A DNA stretch of 64,000 bases from Pelomonas sp. Root1237 (GTDB lineage Bacteria > Pseudomonadota > Gammaproteobacteria > Burkholderiales > Burkholderiaceae_C): the NCBI RefSeq assembly GCF_001425055.1, contig NZ_LMDK01000003.1:83529-147528 (forward strand). Reading direction: 5' to 3'. Position 1 is the first letter of the stretch; every line of letters starts with the position of its first letter. Position numbers and translations under genes: made by a program. This document shows, in pieces, positions 62,269 through 64,000 of the stretch. Below the pieces are notes generated by a model. The model saw nothing but the letters and a program-made list of their open reading frames with translations. It was not told the origin of the DNA and made no database searches.

Positions 62269-63248
62269 GCGTCAAACCCCGCGAGGGCTTCGAGGCAAGC
62301 TTGGCGGTGGGCCGCCCCGAGGGAAGGCGTGAGGTCACGCCCCGCCATGCGCAAGCCATAGGGCTGGCCCAGGCGTTCAGCCGCCAGAACCCAAGCGGCC
62401 AGGCGCGACAGGCGTGCCTCGACATCGCGACCCTGGGTGTCGCGCCAGTCCAGCCACAGGTCCTGGGCCAGCGGCGCCTCGGTCTCGCGCACCCACAGCG
62501 GCAGGCCCTGGTCCAGCGCCAGCGCGGACTTGCGCCACAGGATCTGCTTCATCGAGTCGCCGCGGCGGTAGCTGCGCACGCCGGAGAAATCGGTGCCGCT
62601 GGAGGACTGGCGTGTCGACGCGGCTTCGCCAGCGCCTGCCTCGGCCTGGGTGGGGAAGGGCGCCAGCACCTCCTCGGCCCGCGGGTAGACCCAGACCTTG
62701 GCTGCAGGCCGCCAATAGCTCCAGGCGCGGAAGAAGCCGAGCGGAAAGCGTGTCGTGACGATGAGGCGGGGCAGCTCGCGCAGGCCACGCTTGTCAGCCG
62801 GCAGGCGCAGTTTCAGCACTGCATGGCCCAGGGCCGGCACGTCGATCCAGGCCGGCTCGGTGGCGCCGCTGTCGAGCTGCGCGCTGACGGCGATGCCGAA
62901 GCGCGCGCTGCCCGGGTTGTGCAGGCGCAGCTCCAGCGCGTACTCGTCACCGGCGTGCACGCCCTCAGGCGCCTTCAGATCCATCTGCAGGCCGCGCAGG
63001 TTGGCGTGGGTGGTGTGCATGGACGCCAGGCCCGCGCCGGTCAGCGCAAAGGTCAGCGCGTAACCCAGACTCAGCTGCTCGTTGATGCTGGCCAGCAGCA
63101 GCACGCCCAGCGTGCCGCAGAAGGCCACGCCGGCCCAGGTCGGCACGATGTAGACGTTGCGCTGCGTCGTCTGGTGGGTGTCGGCCGGCGACTGGCGGGC
63201 CTGCCACCAGGCTTGCCAGCGTTGGCGCAGGGCTTGGACGGGAGCCAT
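62265..63248 (-). CDS. DUF58 domain protein
   Basis: A 327-residue protein. Two hydrophobic segments near residues 35-80 anchor it. The DUF58 hallmark is TDFSGVRSYRRGDSMKQILW near residue 220, followed by WRKSALALDQGLPLWVRETE. DUF58 proteins normally act with a MoxR ATPase and a TgpA partner. TgpA is next, but the upstream neighbour on the same strand is a ParB-like gene rather than moxR. Confidence 0.92.
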   Translation of the reverse strand: MAPVQALRQRWQAWWQARQSPADTHQTTQRNVYIVPTWAGVAFCGTLGVLLLASINEQLSLGYALTFALTGAGLASMHTTHANLRGLQMDLKAPEGVHAGDEYALELRLHNPGSARFGIAVSAQLDSGATEPAWIDVPALGHAVLKLRLPADKRGLRELPRLIVTTRFPLGFFRAWSYWRPAAKVWVYPRAEEVLAPFPTQAEAGAGEAASTRQSSSGTDFSGVRSYRRGDSMKQILWRKSALALDQGLPLWVRETEAPLAQDLWLDWRDTQGRDVEARLSRLAAWVLAAERLGQPYGLRMAGRDLTPSLGAAHRQACLEALAGFDA

Positions 63249-63298
63249 GGGTCAGAGGATACGTGGGGTTCGCAAGCCTCAGCGTGACCTGGGGGTGT

Positions 63299-64000
63299 TC
63301 AGAAAGGTGCTTGCGCTTCCTCGACAGGGTGGGGCGAGGACGGCTGTGGGCGAAGCGCTGCCAGTTCCTGCCGCAACGCCGCGTTCTCGGCTTCAAGCGC
63401 CGAGACCCGCTGGCGCAGCGCTTCCATCGTGGGTTCCGGCGCGGAGGCTTCTGCCGTATCCAGCATCGGGTCGGCCGCGGGCGGCTTGCGCTTGGTCTCG
63501 CGCACGCGCTTGGCTGCCTGCTTGAGCTCTTGCGCACCGGCCGCCGCAGCGGCTGCCTGCTCCTCGGCCGGCAAGGTGGCGACGGCCGCGGCCGCGTTGA
63601 TCGAGATCGCGCCGGCCTTCACCGCGGCAACCACCTCGGGCGTGGCCTGCTTCTGGATCTTCTCGATCATCACCACCTGGTTGCTGCTCAGGCGCGCGGC
63701 CTTGGCCAGGGCTTCGCGCGTTTGCAGGGCGTCCTGGGCGGGTGCCGGTGCCGCTGCCTGGGCGACAGGCTCAGCCGCTTCCACAGCGGCGCTGCGCGCA
63801 CGCCGCTCGGCCACGATCTCGCGCTTGCGCAGCGCCAGCACGCCGCGCTGGAAGTCCGAGATGCTGCGCCGGCCCAGGTGCTGGTCGATCATCCACAGAT
63901 GCACGTCCTCCATGGACTTGAAGCGAGGGTTCTGCACCGTCTGGAAGGGCAGCCCGTGCTTGCTGCAGATGCCGTAGCGGTTGTGCCCGTCCACCAGCAC
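63299..64000 (-). CDS. ParB N-terminal-domain-like protein (partial, start outside window)
   Basis: The visible 233 residues run to the right edge, so the start lies outside. The segment LVDGHNRYGICSKHGLPFQT is the core of a ParB/RepB-like nuclease fold, and MEDVHLWMIDQHLGRRSISD continues as in plasmid-replication-associated ParB-like proteins. A helical region with ALAKAARLSSNQVVMIEKIQ resembles the KorB/ParB helix-turn-helix. The remainder is Ala/Glu coiled coil. It may be a chromosomal regulator or a remnant of a plasmid-type system; the window does not decide. Confidence 0.7.
   Translation of the reverse strand: MLVDGHNRYGICSKHGLPFQTVQNPRFKSMEDVHLWMIDQHLGRRSISDFQRGVLALRKREIVAERRARSAAVEAAEPVAQAAAPAPAQDALQTREALAKAARLSSNQVVMIEKIQKQATPEVVAAVKAGAISINAAAAVATLPAEEQAAAAAAGAQELKQAAKRVRETKRKPPAADPMLDTAEASAPEPTMEALRQRVSALEAENAALRQELAALRPQPSSPHPVEEAQAPF

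Overview
This window is GC-rich, densely packed bacterial DNA. Gene content (glnD-map, a tetR/pcm-like/tolC operon, a PAS-LuxR regulator beside scoAB, a BigR-type sulfide operon, yaaA, a DUF58/TgpA pair, comEC) points to a betaproteobacterium of the Burkholderiales, probably the Roseateles/Mitsuaria/Rubrivivax neighbourhood. That placement is inferred from gene families, not from a marker gene.

Positions 1-1474 hold two sugar ABC-transporter permeases, the first cut by the window edge. Positions 1447-21257 hold a type III secretion (T3SS) locus. sctR and sctQ read leftward. sctV-S-C-D-(F?)-I-J-K-L-N-O-T-U read rightward as one tightly overlapping operon. The operon is followed by a 166-bp inverted-repeat element, a 1654-residue protein of unknown function with an Ala/Glu/Arg coiled coil and a C-terminal LysM domain, and a convergent LuxR-type regulator with an autoinducer-binding-like domain. 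No sctP, sctW, classical translocator, chaperone or luxI gene was found. Three 16-bp boxes that fit CT-N12-AG (CTACG-N6-CGTAG) lie before sctQ, before sctV and before the giant gene, each 23-24 bp from a TAnnnT hexamer. I read these as operators tying the apparatus and its likely substrate into one regulon, probably under the local LuxR protein. SctU lacks the NPTH self-cleavage motif (HSQR instead), which fits with the missing sctP ruler.

Positions 21340-24550 hold an ECF sigma factor followed by a Ser/Thr kinase with a TPR-like tail. A 0.7-kb stretch with only a possible broken small gene leads to tRNA-Ala(CGC), which marks the end of the accessory region.

From 25.3 kb the content is ordinary chromosome: an alpha/beta hydrolase; a rubrerythrin/Fe-S protein/DUF3501 set; membrane proteins (YitT, DUF2788, DUF2189); glnD, map, uppP; tetR/pcm-like/tolC; Lrp and a DMT exporter; a sulfide-response module (blh divergent from bigR and two YeeE/YedE genes) with a perfect palindromic operator; yaaA; a prolyl-4-hydroxylase-like enzyme; DUF3667; PAS-LuxR divergent from scoAB; a DUF1800/DUF1501 pair; gamma-glutamyltransferase; paoABC-type molybdenum aldehyde dehydrogenase; dsbB and RidA; comEC; a secreted cyanophycinase-like peptidase; mltB; TgpA-type transglutaminase; DUF58; and a ParB-like gene cut by the right edge.
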